Shown here: in pieces, positions 35,803 through 48,607 of the stretch | Layout of the letters: every line of letters begins with the position of its first letter | Position numbering within the stretch: position 1 is the stretch's first letter | From: Trematomus loennbergii | Lineage: Eukaryota; Chordata; Actinopteri; Perciformes; Nototheniidae | Direction of reading: 5' to 3' | DNA length: 64,000 bases | Assembly: GCA_012861695.1 (NCBI GenBank) | Contig: JAAOOA010000167.1 | Location: 242,501 to 306,500, forward strand | The notes under the pieces: generated by a model | Seen by the model: the letters and a program-made list of their open reading frames with translations, nothing else | Database searches by the model: none | Told to the model about the DNA's origin: nothing | Position numbers and translations under genes: made by a program

Positions 35803-36234
35803 GTGTTTATATCTTCAGCAGTGTGCATGGCCCTTCTGCCTGTAATGCAGAAAACCACCAGCAGGAGGTTCAGTTTGTGTGTTTGGGTTAAGGATGGTAC
35901 CCACTTGAATGAATCTTCTTGTTTTGAGTTTGTTTCCTCATGATGTATTGGAGTTGATCACGTTATTAAGACTATAGTTTTAGGCCTGTTCAACATGACC
36001 ATACCTCTTCATGCACAAAGACAGCACATATTTTCCACTGCCTATAACGCTCAACTATGGTTTTTATTTCATGATGTTCTCAGCCACGTGTTAACTGTTT
36101 CATCTAGAGCTCTGAGCTGAAACCACAGAGAGTCTGACCCCAGCCTCAGAACACTCTGCACAGGAAGAGGAAGTTCTCACTCACATTATATTTCTGTGTC
36201 TCACAGTGAGACGCTCAGACAGCAGGAAGACATC

Positions 36235-37895
36235 ATGGAGGTCACAGCGCTCTGCAGCCGACTGCGTGAGTCTCAGCTTTCTTTCAACTTTCATTTATTC
36301 TTTTATATTAACACATATGAGGCTGATTTACAGTTTTCTTTATTTTTATATCCAGTGATGTGTGTCGTCATTCTGCTTGGTGCACATATTCAGAAGAGCT
36401 CTACGGGAAACAATGGTGGGTAGCAACTATACAAAAGTAACTTTTTACATTTTTCCACATAATGCTTTCCACAGTTTCAGTCTTTAACTCCCAACAAGAT
36501 TCAAGTTAAGGCTGATAATAGCCATTTAATTGCATCTGTTTATGTCTCTGTAGAGTAATATAAAGTTAATGAAGTTTCAAATATGTATTTTCTAACCTGA
36601 ATAGTAGGCTGACAATGTCAACTTGAAATTAAATCAAACATTCCAGATTGTGATTTTTTAATTTTCCCGATTCAAAGCATAGTTTTGCAAGTATTTTTTA
36701 TATATCAAATCCTATTGTCTCTGTTTCTGTCCTCAGACGCAGCTTTGCAAATGATTGCAGAGAGACTGCAGCTCTTTGAATACACACCCTTCTCTTTTCT
36801 CTGTGAGGGTCCTGGCTCTCCTCTGAGGGGGTTTAGGAACAACAATGAGTTAATTAAGGATTGTTATACTATTGATTCATCAACACTGAACTGCACCATT
36901 AAATCAGCGTATGCACCGGACAGTGGGGTTTACTGGTGTGAGGATGAGAAAGGAGAGAAGAGCAACTCTGTCGACATCACCGTCACCGGTATGTTTATAG
37001 TAATTAAGATTTATTTTAAACTGCAATGCTCTTTTCCTTTAATTCAGATATACTGCAGATAGTTTTCAATGTTACATCTATATACAGTACTTGTAAAACA
37101 TATTGATTCTGACCAAGTGTGTCATAAATATGCAGGAATTGCAATGCCTCAAACTTTTTTAATATCTTGGGATCAGAAGACAGTTGTCAAAGACAAAACT
37201 ATTTTGTATCTGAACATTTTAAAGAAAATGTCATTTCTGATTTATTGATCATGTAGTTCTGGTTAATTCTGATATTTTCATTCAGTATGTGTATGTTGCC
37301 ACATTTTACATTCACTGTATTTTCAGGATGACATTTCTTCCCTCTGTCTAAATCATCTCCTATTCTTTATTATAAATAACAGATAAGACTAAACGTTTGA
37401 TCCTGATGTTGTTCAGGTGGCTCTGTGATCCTGGAGAGTCCTGTGCTTCCTGTGATGGAGGGAGAATCTGTGACTCTGAGCTGCAGAAACAAGATGACCA
37501 CTTCCTCCATCCTGTCAGCTGACTTCTATAAAAATGGCCGCCTCATCAGGAGCAGCTCTACAGGAATCATCACCATCCACAAGGTTTCTACATCTGACGA
37601 AGGACTCTACAAGTGCAGCATCCCTGATGGTGGAGAATCACCATTGAGCTGGCTGGCTGTCAGAGGTGAGATATTGCATGAAAGTAACATTTGGAGAATA
37701 TATGTGAGTTTTTATTATATATATTCACGTTGTGTTGTGTTTGCAGCTGTTCACAGAGAGACGTGTCCCTCCTTGGATCACTCCCTTCACGTCCTCCTCG
37801 TCTTAAGGACTGTGTTCACCGTAGTGATGGTGGCTCTGCTGCTGCTGCTGGTGGGACTGCTGCATTGTGGGAAACTCAGGGTCACACAGAAATAA
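36235..37895 (+). CDS. Fc-receptor-like protein, two Ig domains, short tail (intact copy)
   Basis: Exons: 36,235-36,265 (MEVTALCSRL); 36,356-36,415 (MCVVILLGAHIQKSS, completes the signal peptide); Ig1 36,737-36,988 (FSFLCEGPG ... DSGVYWCEDE); Ig2 37,417-37,665 ([22 protein letters not shown] ... [13 protein letters not shown]); transmembrane 37,747-37,895 (TVVMVALLLLLVGLLHC) ending LRVTQK and stop. All borders are GT/AG with matching phases, and I see no frame break. Ig2 is very close to Ig2 of the minus-strand receptor at 16,288-16,534, but this protein has almost no cytoplasmic tail and no tyrosine motif. The lone charged residues near the membrane do not clearly predict an adaptor contact. 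Likely a leukocyte surface receptor that is activating, or a decoy partner of the long-tailed gene; that role is inference. Confidence 0.82.
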
Positions 37896-38653
37896 CTCAT
37901 GTAAAAAAGATCAGAGATAGTTTGGTCATCAAGACAATGAACACCACGAGCCGAGGACATTATCACTTTCTTCAGCGTTGTATCTCTTCTTCTGCTCAGG
38001 TTGAGTGTGAGGTGTGTAACTTCTCTGTGTCACATGATGGTACGTGCAGCAGCTGTAGACTTTCTCACACTCAAGACAAAGTTAAAAACCACTGAGATAC
38101 TGACTGACGCATGCATTTATTTTTAAAGGCGAGCTGAGGGTATGTTGATCTGAGTTTTATTTTAGACTCCAGATACTTTCAGCTTCTCAGACACAACCCA
38201 CAGAAAAGGTTTTTTATTTAAATGTATGTGAATATGTAGATGAGGCTTTGACGTGACTTTAGGAGCAACTTAATCTTTATGGTTTTATAGAGTAACTTAA
38301 GTGTAAATTGAGTCTAAAGTGATATATATTTGGAGTTGTTGTGAGTGACGAACATGATAATACCTGCTAGCATATTAGCACTGCCACTAAGCATGTTGGT
38401 ATCCTAACTTTATCAGGCTAGCAGGAATGCAGACATGTGCTATTTAGGCAACAAACAATACAGACTTATGTTGTGTGTTTATTTAAACAGAAAACAAGTA
38501 CATATATAAATGACAATGTATCAACAATCAATTTTTCCTGCGCAACTGATTTTGCAACATCATATAATATTCAAATATTACTCCAAAAACATTATATATT
38601 TTTCAAATGTTGTAAAGTGTATCTCACTATATATGCCTATAGAAAAAATATTT
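37896..38653 (+). other. 3' flank/UTR of the short-tailed receptor
   Basis: No further exon is recognised. The sequence is closely shared with 63,127-63,880 in unit 3. Confidence 0.4.
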
Positions 38654-38669
38654 AGAAATTGATATTTCC

Positions 38670-39429
38670 AAAGAAAACTCTCCAAAATCTCCGAGAGGAA
38701 CATTTATGCATCTGTTTTGGGATTGTGATCTCTTGAAACATTTCTGGGATTCGATTCATGCTCTCACAAAAGCCGTTTTAGACATCGAAATTAGCCTAAA
38801 TCCATGTTTTTTCCTGTTACATGCCAAACTTTAAACTGAACCCAAAACATTACAGAATACTAATCACAATAACATATTTTGCCAATAAATGTATACTTTT
38901 ATTCTGAAGAATGAACGTCCCCCAACATTTAAACTTTTCATTGATCAGATAACACATTTTTTACCTCTGGAGAAAATGACATTGGAAAAATATAATCGTG
39001 GACATATTTTTCAAGCTCTGTGGTTGCCATTGTTTTCTTATTTGGAAACATCTGAGATATGACCAGTGATGGAATGGTGCATTCTGTGGCTATTTGTCCT
39101 GACGGCCGGAAATACTTGTTATGGTGTTGTCATTGTCTACATTGTCACTGTATTGTATAATTATTTGTGTTGTATAATTATTTGTTTGTTTTACTTGTTT
39201 GGTTTTTATTTTATTTTTATTTATTTATTTTTTGGTTCTATTTTTTCCTTTTCCTTTTTATGTTTATTTTCATGGCTCTGTTGTTTAAGTTATATTGATA
39301 AGCATTTTTGGTTTTGCCTGTGCGGGTATGTGTGGGTGGAGGGAGGGAGGGGGGAGTGTTGTGAGTGTACTGTGATATTACAATATAAATGAAATGGCAT
39401 CGATTACTGTACACTATAATGAAATAAAA
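38670..39429 (+). mobile_element. 5'-truncated L1-type LINE with 16-bp target duplication
   Basis: It begins with the C-terminal part of an L1-like ORF2 (GTFMHLFWDCDLLKHFWDSI, a CCHC-like region when compared with the copy at 63,899). The 16-bp direct repeat agaaattgatatttcc flanks it (38,654-38,669 and 39,430-39,445), as left by target-primed reverse transcription. The T-rich 3' part holds no gene. Confidence 0.75.
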
Positions 39430-39733
39430 AGAAATTGATATTTCCCAAAGCAAATATCATCAAAACTGTACATCAGCATCTGGACTTTTCTAAATAAAAC
39501 CAATTTCAAAAGTTTATTTTATTTACGGAAAGTTGAATGATTTATTGCTTCAATTTAGAGTTGATTTTCAGTCAAATATAAAATAAAGACGGATAAGCTA
39601 ACTTCCATTACTCTTTCCTGTTGCTAATAAATCTGCTCAGACACTTCACACATTTTATCATGAGAGACAAGTGCATCAAAAGTTGCAAATAAACTCCTGA
39701 CATTTCTTCTCCAGGGTTGACAGTGTGAAGGAG

Positions 39734-39739
39734 TTTATT
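39734..39739 (-). terminator. Poly(A) signal, copy 3
   Basis: AATAAA on the minus strand about 30 nt past the end of the last lamin-tail exon, as in copy 2. Confidence 0.55.
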
Positions 39740-39767
39740 TGCAACCTTTGATGAAAGCAGGGTATGA

Positions 39768-41517
39768 TCAACTGAAGGAAAACAATATCAGAGCGGAGCA
39801 CAAGTGGTCAGTTTGTATCTTTGGATAATAGATTTTTAACTACGATGTGTTGGTCCTCTCCAGTGTTGCTGCAGAGGGAAAACTGCAGTTTGTCTCCAGG
39901 ATTCCAGAACTGCAGATCCTCCCACACCAGGTCAGCAGGATGTCTCTGGATTTTTACATGTTATCTGTAAAATAAAAAGGTCACAGACAAGAACAATCAT
40001 TAAGTCATTAATCTGAATGATTGACCATCTGCTGTCATGGAAGGATCACATTGAATATCTGCAAAAGGACAAAACAAATCATTTATTTTCTCCGCCACCT
40101 TAGGTCTTTTTGGGCGAGCAGAGAAATTATTCTGTTGTTCTTTACATCTGTCATGTCCATTCTGTAGTACTGCAATACTACCTGGTACAAATGTTTGTCA
40201 ACAGCTTTAAAATCAAAACTGCTCCATCTGTTAAAAATCTGCTCAACGATTGTTGGTCACCCTGTCAGAGACTTTCTGACTCAGCAGACCATAATAACCT
40301 GAGAGGCTGTCCAACAGCATCCTCTGGACCCAAAGCATGCTCTGAGCAGAGAATATGAACTGCTACCATCTAATGGAGATTCACTAAAGTCAGACTGAAG
40401 CATCCTTTGTGCTCCAGTCAGTCCTCTCAGTAAACACAGAGCTGAATCCAGATCAGATGCTGAAGGCTCTTTGAGCAGCTTTTCTCTCACTGATCCTGCT
40501 GTTATGTTAAATGTTCGTTGTTTGTTTTTCATGTATTGTGTCTTGATTTGTCTGTTGATGTTACACATGGAGCTGCTGTGATGCAAGGAGCATTTCAGAC
40601 TTGATCTGACCATGAAAGTATTACCGTATCGTATCGTTACGTATAGTACTGCATCGTATTAAATAATTAAAGCTATACATGGTCGCAGCAATATGTGACT
40701 TGCACTACTTTGATTTGTGTTATGTCTTAATGAGAGTGTTCTAGTATATTGCCTATCATGGGGTGTCATCATATGCCGTTGCCATGGCGAGCGAACACTT
40801 GCCATCAAACACAATGTTTGTGTTACTGCTGTAACTCCTATAGACGGTGTCTGATCAGCCCGAGATTTCTCACATTTGCCACGTTGCGGCCGAGTCCTCG
40901 AGACACCTATGGCAAACATCGTCGTGCGGACAAAAGCGAAACCTGCGTGGATCGTTGAAGACCCGCTTATCGCTTCATTTTTGTATTTTTTTTTTATAGA
41001 ATTCAATGATGAAATAAAAAATAAAGGACAACATGTGAAACTCACAGTGACATCTCCTCCAGCGTTGAGTTTGAAAGAGTCCTCAAATGTGTACGTGTGG
41101 GGTGTTGACATGTTAATCCGCAGTTTTAACTCCCAACCTCCCAGCTGTTGGTCCTGCAGGAGGTACATAGGGAGGGCGAGAAACAGAAAGAGAAGTTATT
41201 AATGTTATAATGTTGAAGTTAAATTCACTGTGTTTATAGATTACATTAAAACAAGACAACATGGATTATTGGGTAATCAACAGGTCATTCTTTACTTTGA
41301 ACCGCTCATTGGGTTAGGGTTGAGTTACTGTTCTACATATACCTAAAGTTATTCACAAGATTACCGTTACCTCGTGGAACGTGTTTTTCAGACAGAAAGA
41401 TTGGCGTGTGTTGACCTCAATGATAAATCCTGAATGTGAATCCTGAGAGTAACAGCTGGTCTGGTTTGGCTCCTTAGAGTGAGAAGTGTCAGGTTCTACA
41501 TCTTTCTTTGTGTGTTC
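39768..41517 (-). CDS. Lamin tail domain exons of copy 3
   Basis: Exon 1 (41,371-41,517) is nearly identical to that of copy 2. Exon 2 (41,046-41,153, 36 codons) is the cleanest version: LGGWELKLRINMSTPHTYTF then EDSFKLNAGGDVT. Exon 3 has DLVWEDLQFWNPGDKLQF and SLCSNTGEDQHIVV after a one-base shift near its start. The intron between exons 2 and 3 holds a LINE fragment and a further insertion absent from copy 2. Confidence 0.82.
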
Positions 41518-44500
41518 CTATGGGACAAATAAACACACAGAAGATTCATTAAAGATGAACAGGTTCCCTTGAGTTGTAGATCTTCACCTCCATGGATATG
41601 TGTTTTCCTTTGATCAGCGTGCAAACGAGACACGGAAGATGGTGCAAGCTAGCAAACATGGAGGTAACCAATGCTTGACCCACGGAGAAAGAAAATCGAA
41701 TTTGCAAATACAATTTGAGCAAAGTAACGTATATTTTGTACTTTTGACTTCAAGGCGGTGATTAGTGCACTGAACTGATCACAACTTTACTTTGTTTAAA
41801 AGAAAGCTCCAAAGGGCCGCTTTCAGGTCTCATTTATTCAACACTTAAAGTCTTAAATGGGTCACAAAGTTATTACGAATGAGTGTTACCAACTAGGCAT
41901 TTAACTACACATGAAATACAAGTATTACATGTTGTGTTGCACTAGAAATCTTAATACAGTTTATGCATCAGAGTTCATGGAGCTAGATGAACCTCCATGT
42001 TGTTGGTCTGCAGATCCTCCATCAGGGTCTGCAGATCCTCCATCAGGGTCTGCAGGCTGGTCTCCATCTTCAGAATCTCCTCCTGCAGCCGCTGGACTTC
42101 AGCTTCCTTCACTTCACACTGAGAGGAAAGACAGGAAAGGTGACAAGTTTTTAATATTGATGCATAATTAAATATTATTTGATATTACTTTACTTGACTT
42201 GCTGACTTTAACCCAGACAGAAAGTTAAACTGAAAACAAACAAGAAGCCAGCTGAAACTCTCCTAGTAGAATATCAAACAGAAACCTTTCTGATGTTGGT
42301 GTTTGTTTCCTCCTGTTGGGTCTCCAGCTTCGTCTTCAGTGTCTCCACTTCCTGCTTAGCTTTCTTCTTCTTTCTCTTCTTTTCTTTAGATTTAGGTAAC
42401 TGGATTACATCAAAACATTTGACTCATCATACTGTACAATGAGCAGTCTTGCAACACAATTATTCTTTGCAGAATAAAAAGGAGAAATCTCAGCTCTTCA
42501 TATAACAGACATTCTCATGAATTAATGTACATATTCAGATTCTGTGATGCTCTTCTTCTGAAGCCTAATTATCTCTGAATAATCTAACAGCTTTCTAAAT
42601 GAACATATTGGACTTGCTTTGGCTGTTGCTGTTATCTTGTATATTAGTATCCCTTGTTTATTTTACATATAGATAGAAGATATTAAATCCATATATATTT
42701 TTTTAAATTACTGAAGTCACTTACCGACGGAGATAAATATTTTTCTTATTTCCTCTAGCTGGGAACAGGGGGAGCACACAGAGAGACACATGAGTACAAC
42801 GATTTAACATTAAAGCAGTGATAAATATACAAACATAAATATAGAGTTAGATGGCTCGCTATGATACACGTGAGATGAAGTGAATGTAATAAAGTAAACG
42901 TGCTGATTGTCTGACCATGATCTTACAGAGCAAGGGAGCTGATCTTATACCATCAGTGTGTTGGTGTCCAGTCGGGGTCATGTTTTCAATTTCAGTTTTT
43001 ATTTTCAATAAACGTTTGGGTAACACTTTATATTAAGGTACACACATTAACCATCAACTAGTTGTTAATTAACATGCATATTAGCAGTATATTGGCTCTT
43101 TATTAGTCATTATAAAACACTTATTAATGCCTTATTCTACATGACCGTATTCTACAAGTAATAAGCCATTAGTTGAGAGTTTTTCCTCAATAACCCTCTA
43201 ATTAGTGCTGATTTGTTGCAAGTAAGGAAGTTGTTGTACATGAGTTTTGGTCTTAATATGCTCTGCTCAATATGGCCTAATAAGGCAATACCACAAGAAT
43301 AGTAATTCTCCCATAATAACACTTAACAAATATGATCTATTCTTATGTAACAAGACATTCAACTATAAGTGTTGATTGTGTCTAAATAATTCAAAATTAG
43401 GTTTTTATATCTAAGAATATGTTTTGGGGTATTGACAGTTCAGCTACCAATAGCAAGGTGATATTGACCTGTGTTTCATATTTGCACATTTATATTTTTG
43501 TAAAATTTCAAGAACATGTTCCCTATTTTAAAGTGAAGTCTTGTTCATAAGCAATAAGCTAGTAGTTTGACTCTAATTAGGTATTTATTTACTATTCTTG
43601 TGGTACTATGCCTATTAGGCCCATATTGAGCAGAGCATATTAAGATCAAAACTCATGTACAACAACTTCCTTACTTGCAACAAATCAGCACTAATGAGAG
43701 GGTTATTGAGGAGAAACTCTCAACTAAGGGCCTGTTACTTGTAGAATATGGTCATGTAGAATAAGGCATTAATAAGTGTTTTATAATGACTAATAAAGAG
43801 CCAATATACTGCTAATATGCATGTTAATTAACAACTAGTTGATGGCTAATTGTGTACCTTAATATAAAGTGTTACCAAAGTTTGTTTTGAACGTTTTAAT
43901 GTTTTTTCTGTTTCACAATAAATACATAAGGAAAAGATGAAGACATGAACCTCTATCTTCTTGTTCCCCAGCTCTTCCTTCAGGCTCTGCAGCTTCTTCC
44001 CGTTCCTCTGTTTCTCTGCATGGAGACCTGAAGCTCAGACTGTTTAGATTCAACCTGAAAGAACAGCAGGAAGATTAAGAACCTAACAATGAGGAGATGC
44101 ATATTTATTAAACATTTAAATGAAAATAAACCTCTCTTCTTGGTCTCCAGCTCCTCTTTCAGGGTCTGGACTTTCTTCTCAGCTTCCCTCCTCCTCTGCT
44201 CCTCAAAGAGCTGCTGCTCAGATTTGAAAGAGAGGAAGAGAGACACATATAAGAAGTGACTTTTAATGAAGATACCAAACAAAAACTTGCTGTCATTGCA
44301 TTTCTGGCAGATCCTGTATCTTGATGTTCAGATGTTCTTTACCTTTCCTAAAGGTAGTGTCATTCCTCACTTAGATGTTTGCTTCGTCCTCACTGTTTCC
44401 TTTAAAACCTCCTTTTGCATTATTCATCTCTGGCTATTCTTTTCCTCTTTCTTCTTCAGAGACAAACTCATTTTCAGTTTAGTTGAGTGTTTCTTTAGAG

Positions 44501-47500
44501 AGTTTCTGATTATCCACTTACTTTAACAGTTTGCACAGTTTCATTTCATCAGCGGTCCTTTTCTTCTTCAGTGACATACTGATCTTCAGCTTTAGAAAGG
44601 TTCTTATTTGTTTCTTCATCAGCTTCATCTGTATGGTTTCTCTTTGTCTCTTTGAGAAATAAAATAGACATATATTTAACATGTATGTTATAATATCACA
44701 AGCTTGAAGCCGTATATAAAAATCTAATATATATTTTTTGCCCACCAATCTTTTTTCTCCATTTCCAGACAAAAAGGACGACAGTGAGAACCAACATAAA
44801 TCCAAACAACACGCTAACAGCAATAGAAGCAGAACAACTGCATGGGACCATGGAGAAATCATCTGAAAAAAAAGAGAAAAAACATTTATATAAAACTAGA
44901 CTTCATGTGAGACAGAATCATTGCAGGTGAAAGTTTTCTCTTGTTGATGTTACCTGGAAAATAGATTTGCGTCTGTGTGGTATGCATGTTGGTGTTGTGG
45001 TGCTGGACTCTGCAGATGAAGCTGTTGCTGGGTCTCTTCTCCACAGTCACTCTGCTGCTGACAGTATAGAGGTCATCAGGACCTCTGACTGTCTCTGGAG
45101 GTCCAGCAGAGAGGAGCTTTCCCTCAGCGTCCAGCCACAACACCTCAGGCTCCGGATACCAGCCTGCAGACTCACACTGCAAGCACCACTCCTCCGCTCT
45201 GACCGTCCAGCCCTGATAACGTTACGAGTGGTGGGAGGCAGCAGCTGAAGCTGGGCAAAAGGAAGAAGAGGAAGTATTTGATATCTGATAGCAGGTGAGG
45301 AGATGGCCCAGAAACAGATGTTATTGTTACAATTCTTGAGCAATTTACAGCCTAATTGATATCCAAATCCTCACGTAAAAGTCCAATGGGCTTGTCACTG
45401 TGAGTTGGACCGAGTAACCCCTCTACTAAAACATGCCAGTTTACTATCCTGGCTCCAAAATGGTGGAACAAGCTCCCCATTAATTACAGGACAGCAGAAA
45501 GTCTACACTTTATCTGTCGCACACTGAAAACTCACCGGGTTCCACTGTACCTTTTTTCCAAGTAATTACCCTGCGTCCTAAAAATCTGAGTAATATGTAA
45601 CTTTTGGTTTTCCATACAACTGGAATACCATACGTTGTCTTCGGACTCTAGAAAATATAGTGTACATATTTTCCAACCCAGTCTCACGGCATTTCGTGTT
45701 ATTAGTCACGAAATTAATTTAATCTATTGATTCGTGTTCACCAACACGATTTTCACATTTTTTTCGTGTCACACAGAACAATTTTAAATGCAATGTATTT
45801 CTATTGGTAGTATGTTTCGTGCCTGCAACACGTCTTTTTGTCCGGTCGGGTCTTGGAAGACCAGAAGCTGTGTGGTTCATAAAAACATGTTCTTACTCAA
45901 TATCTTACCCTAAGCCTAACCCTATCCCTTTTATTTTAAATTGTATAATGTCTGAGTTTTTTTGCCGTCAGTGAGGAAAAGAAATGGCTCAGAGCCTCAG
46001 AATACTGACATCTGTATTTTATGTCATCTTTTTTTCCTTCTAATTTGTTATTATTTGGTGCAGGCACGAAACATACTACCAATAGAAATACATTGCTTCT
46101 AAAATCGTTCTGTGTCAGAATACTTAAATCTGTATTTTTTTAAATGTCTTTTTTCCTTCTAATTTGTTATTATTTACATTGCTTTTAAAATCGTTCTGTG
46201 TGACACGAAAAAAATGGCGAAATCGTGTTGGTGAACACGAATCAATAGATTAAATTCGTGACTATAACACGAAATGCCGTGAGACTGTGTTGTATTTTCA
46301 TAATGTCAGAGTCTCTCGAAACACAAAGACAAAATTATAATCCTTCCTGGGGGTGAAAGTAGGGAAACCGTAAACACATACATACATTAGGCCCTTACCA
46401 AAAACTAGTTTAACAAAAGCTTGGCAGCCCAGTTCTGGAATGAAACATCTGTATTTCCCCTGATCGGAGAGTTGCACGTTGGAGAGTTTCAGTGAAATGT
46501 TCCCGTTCTTCAGCTCATCGGTGAACATTGATGTTCTTCCCTCGAAGATTGTGTGTTTCATTCCCTTTAGTTCTTGACCAGAACGCATCACATGGACGAA
46601 TCTGGGGTTCAGGTCGGGCCTCGTCCACTCCAACGTCAAATCGGCAGCATTTACCACCGGCTCCAGATAACACGGCAACATGATGTCACACCAAGGTTTG
46701 CTACGATTAGCTGAGATGAGCCAATCAGCTGAGACTGGCCTGGGAATAATAACATGTATACATTATGTTTTTGGAATAAACAGAGCAATATGTTAACAAT
46801 GGATAGTAAAAAGTGGAGACAAACAACAACAATATAAGATCTAGTCACCCCATAGTTTTGACTTCTGCACCTCTTGGCTCCATTTTCAGCCATTAAACAG
46901 TCTAGTCATGATCGTAGACTTTGCCCAATTGAAGGGCATTTCATAGAGAGAATTCCATTGGCTTGTCTACCACAGCACATTCAGCATTGCAAGAACAGCT
47001 TACAAAGCAACCGGAAAAACGAAGACACACCAAGAATGTATAAAGATAACCTTTTCTCAGTTGCACATGAAGTCAAAATGGCCTGACTTTCTAGTACAAC
47101 ATAACCCCAATATTCATCCATCCCGCCCATCCATGAGCATTTTCCTTATAGCCTAACCCCACCCTATGTTTAAAGTAATTCTGGATTCAGCTTTATTTTA
47201 CAGTTTTTAGGACCCATAAGGGATGTTCAACTGTTTGTACAAGGAAGTTGATTTCCCTCGCCCCAAATAATTACAGATCTCTCTTTCCCAATGCAAGTCA
47301 ATGGAAATGAAGTGACTGAAACAGAAGTTGTAGTACCACCATTTGGCCACTACAGAAGTGTGCTTATTCTTGCCATTTTTCCTAGGGAAGAGTCAACATT
47401 ATCAAAAAGAGACTGAAATAATATCCGTGAATTTGTTTCAAACAAATGTTGCAAAAACTTACATTTGTGTGAACAACTTCGTCTAGCATAAGCTTACCCT

Positions 47501-47751
47501 AGCTTCATGGCTACAGCTTAGGAGCATTTTTGTCTGAAACACTTTGCTGATATTGAACCTAGCTTTGAATAACAGTATGTAATCTCAAAAGGGTTTACAG
47601 TCCTACAAGTTTGCAAATAAAACAATCATGATATTGTATTGTGTGTTAGTTTACCTCTACAGTAGTGTGTTAGGAGAAGATGGAAAACCAAAACACTGAG
47701 AGTTCTCAAATGAGTTTTAAGGGGCTTTCCGTCTGTGTGGAGAAGCATCAT
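39768..47751 (-). CDS. Butyrophilin-like Ig receptor with coiled coil and lamin tail domain, copy 3
   Basis: Exons, 5' to 3': signal 47,655-47,751 (HLRTLSVLVFHLLLTHYC... pattern seen as in copy 2); V-set 46,399-46,739; C-set 44,954-45,250; transmembrane about 44,745-44,862; juxtamembrane 44,522-44,649 (SMSLKKKRTADEMKL); coil exons about 44,133-44,222 (QQLFEEQRRREAEKKVQTLK), 43,951-44,054, 42,725-42,758, 42,286-42,399 and 41,993-42,118; lamin-tail exons 41,371-41,517, 41,046-41,153 and 39,768-39,964. The second tail exon is intact here (DQQLGGWELKLRI ... LNAGGDVT), while it is broken in copy 2. Frame breaks in this copy lie early in the V-set (near 46,687), in the C-set (extra base near 45,182), in the second coil exon and in the last tail exon (near 39,945). 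Breaks differ from copy to copy. A LINE piece, an unclassified insertion and two MITEs lie in its introns. Confidence 0.72.
40020..40665 (+). mobile_element. LINE 3' fragment (Rex1/CR1-like) in an intron
   Basis: Translations in shifting frames give the end of a LINE polymerase: LSWKDHIEYLQKD, SVMSILQYCN and TTWYKCLSTALKSKLLHLLK, then LSREYELLPSNG. A short gtatcgtatcgt repeat forms the tail. The matching intron of copy 2 (about 23,480) lacks it. Confidence 0.65.
40745..40985. other. Insertion of unknown type in copy 3 intron
   Basis: Sequence with ccgttgccatggcgagc and gcggccgagtcctcgagac has no counterpart in copy 2, where about 80 different bases occupy the place. GC content is higher than the surroundings. 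Not identified. Confidence 0.4.
43016..43879. mobile_element. Long-inverted-repeat MITE (unbroken copy)
   Basis: The ends are ggtaacactttatattaagg and its mirror. Arms of about 250 bp (43,018-43,268 and 43,625-43,879) surround about 350 bp of AT-rich sequence. Within the right arm the site aataaggcattaat is what the LTR element of copy 2 cut into. The superfamily was not assigned. Confidence 0.85.
45674..46292. mobile_element. MITE with inverted repeats over 100 bp, unit 3 only
   Basis: The left end caacccagtctcacggcatt and right end mirror (caacacagtctcacggcatt read inward) continue inward through ttcgtgttcaccaacacga. The 7-bp repeat tattttc flanks it (45,667-45,673; 46,293-46,299). Copy 2 has the unfilled site near 32,128. 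The superfamily was not assigned. Confidence 0.8.
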
Positions 47752-48001
47752 GGAGAACTGAAAGTGAACTGAAAACAGAAATAATAAGACCTGAGATAGA
47801 ACTGAACATTTGTTTTACTAATTATTCTGCTACTAGCAAATAAAGCTAAACTTAACTGACTTACAGTTGAAACATTAACAAAGCTTTTATTATCTGTTCA
47901 AAAAATGGTGGTAATGAGAGAAGACAACTCAAAATGTAGACTCACTTTTTTCTAAACATTTATAATCTGTTTTAGATTAAATGTTAGACGAAGACCGCTT
48001 A

Positions 48002-48075
48002 CCTGTTGAATGTTGCGAGTCTCTGTCTCTTCACCTGCCTACGAGGGCAGAGTCTGTAGATCATTAACAGGTTCT
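48002..48075 (-). other. 5' untranslated exon of copy 3
   Basis: Same sequence and donor (CAACAG then GTAAGCGG) as at 33,828. Confidence 0.45.
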
Positions 48076-48496
48076 GGCAGTTTATAATGCAGATATAGTA
48101 AAGGCTCTTTAAATTCTTCCACTGAACTTCTAAGTAGTTATTTCATGTTTTGCATTATATTTGTTCAGTGTGCAAATGTTTCTGCAAAAGCAAGAGACAT
48201 TTCTTACTAAAGTTTCATAACAAAACAAGTTTAGTGTAATTTTATCCACTGAATTTTATCTGAGTTTCACTTTGAGCGTCTCGGTTTATGAACATCTGAA
48301 CTTTGGATTCAGTGTCTTGGTTACAGGTTATAAATTAATACATGCTAATAAAATCAGTTTCAAAGGACTTTTATGTGGTTTTATTGTAGCAACTGTTCAG
48401 GGGCAATTCTCTATTAACGCAGAGGACATGTCTGATCTTTGCCTGCAGGGGGCGGGACTACTCAGTTTTTATAACATCCGTCAGACTTTCTTCTGT

Positions 48497-48519
48497 TGTG
48501 TGTGTGTGTGTGGTGTGGT

Positions 48520-48604
<85 letters not shown>
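48497..48604. repeat. (GT)n microsatellite, unit 3, left part
   Basis: The GT tract is interrupted at 48,605 by the nested transposon block and resumes at 54,295-54,318. Confidence 0.95.

Positions 48605-48607
<3 letters not shown>

Noticed and set aside
37691..38095. A 134-codon frame continuing the short-tailed receptor with a longer tail
   Set aside because: It overlaps the transmembrane exon in a different frame; the exon border and phase give the short tail with stop at 37,895.
39066..39392. 108-codon membrane-like frame
   Set aside because: T-rich 3' part of the L1 insertion; the hydrophobic look is due to base composition.
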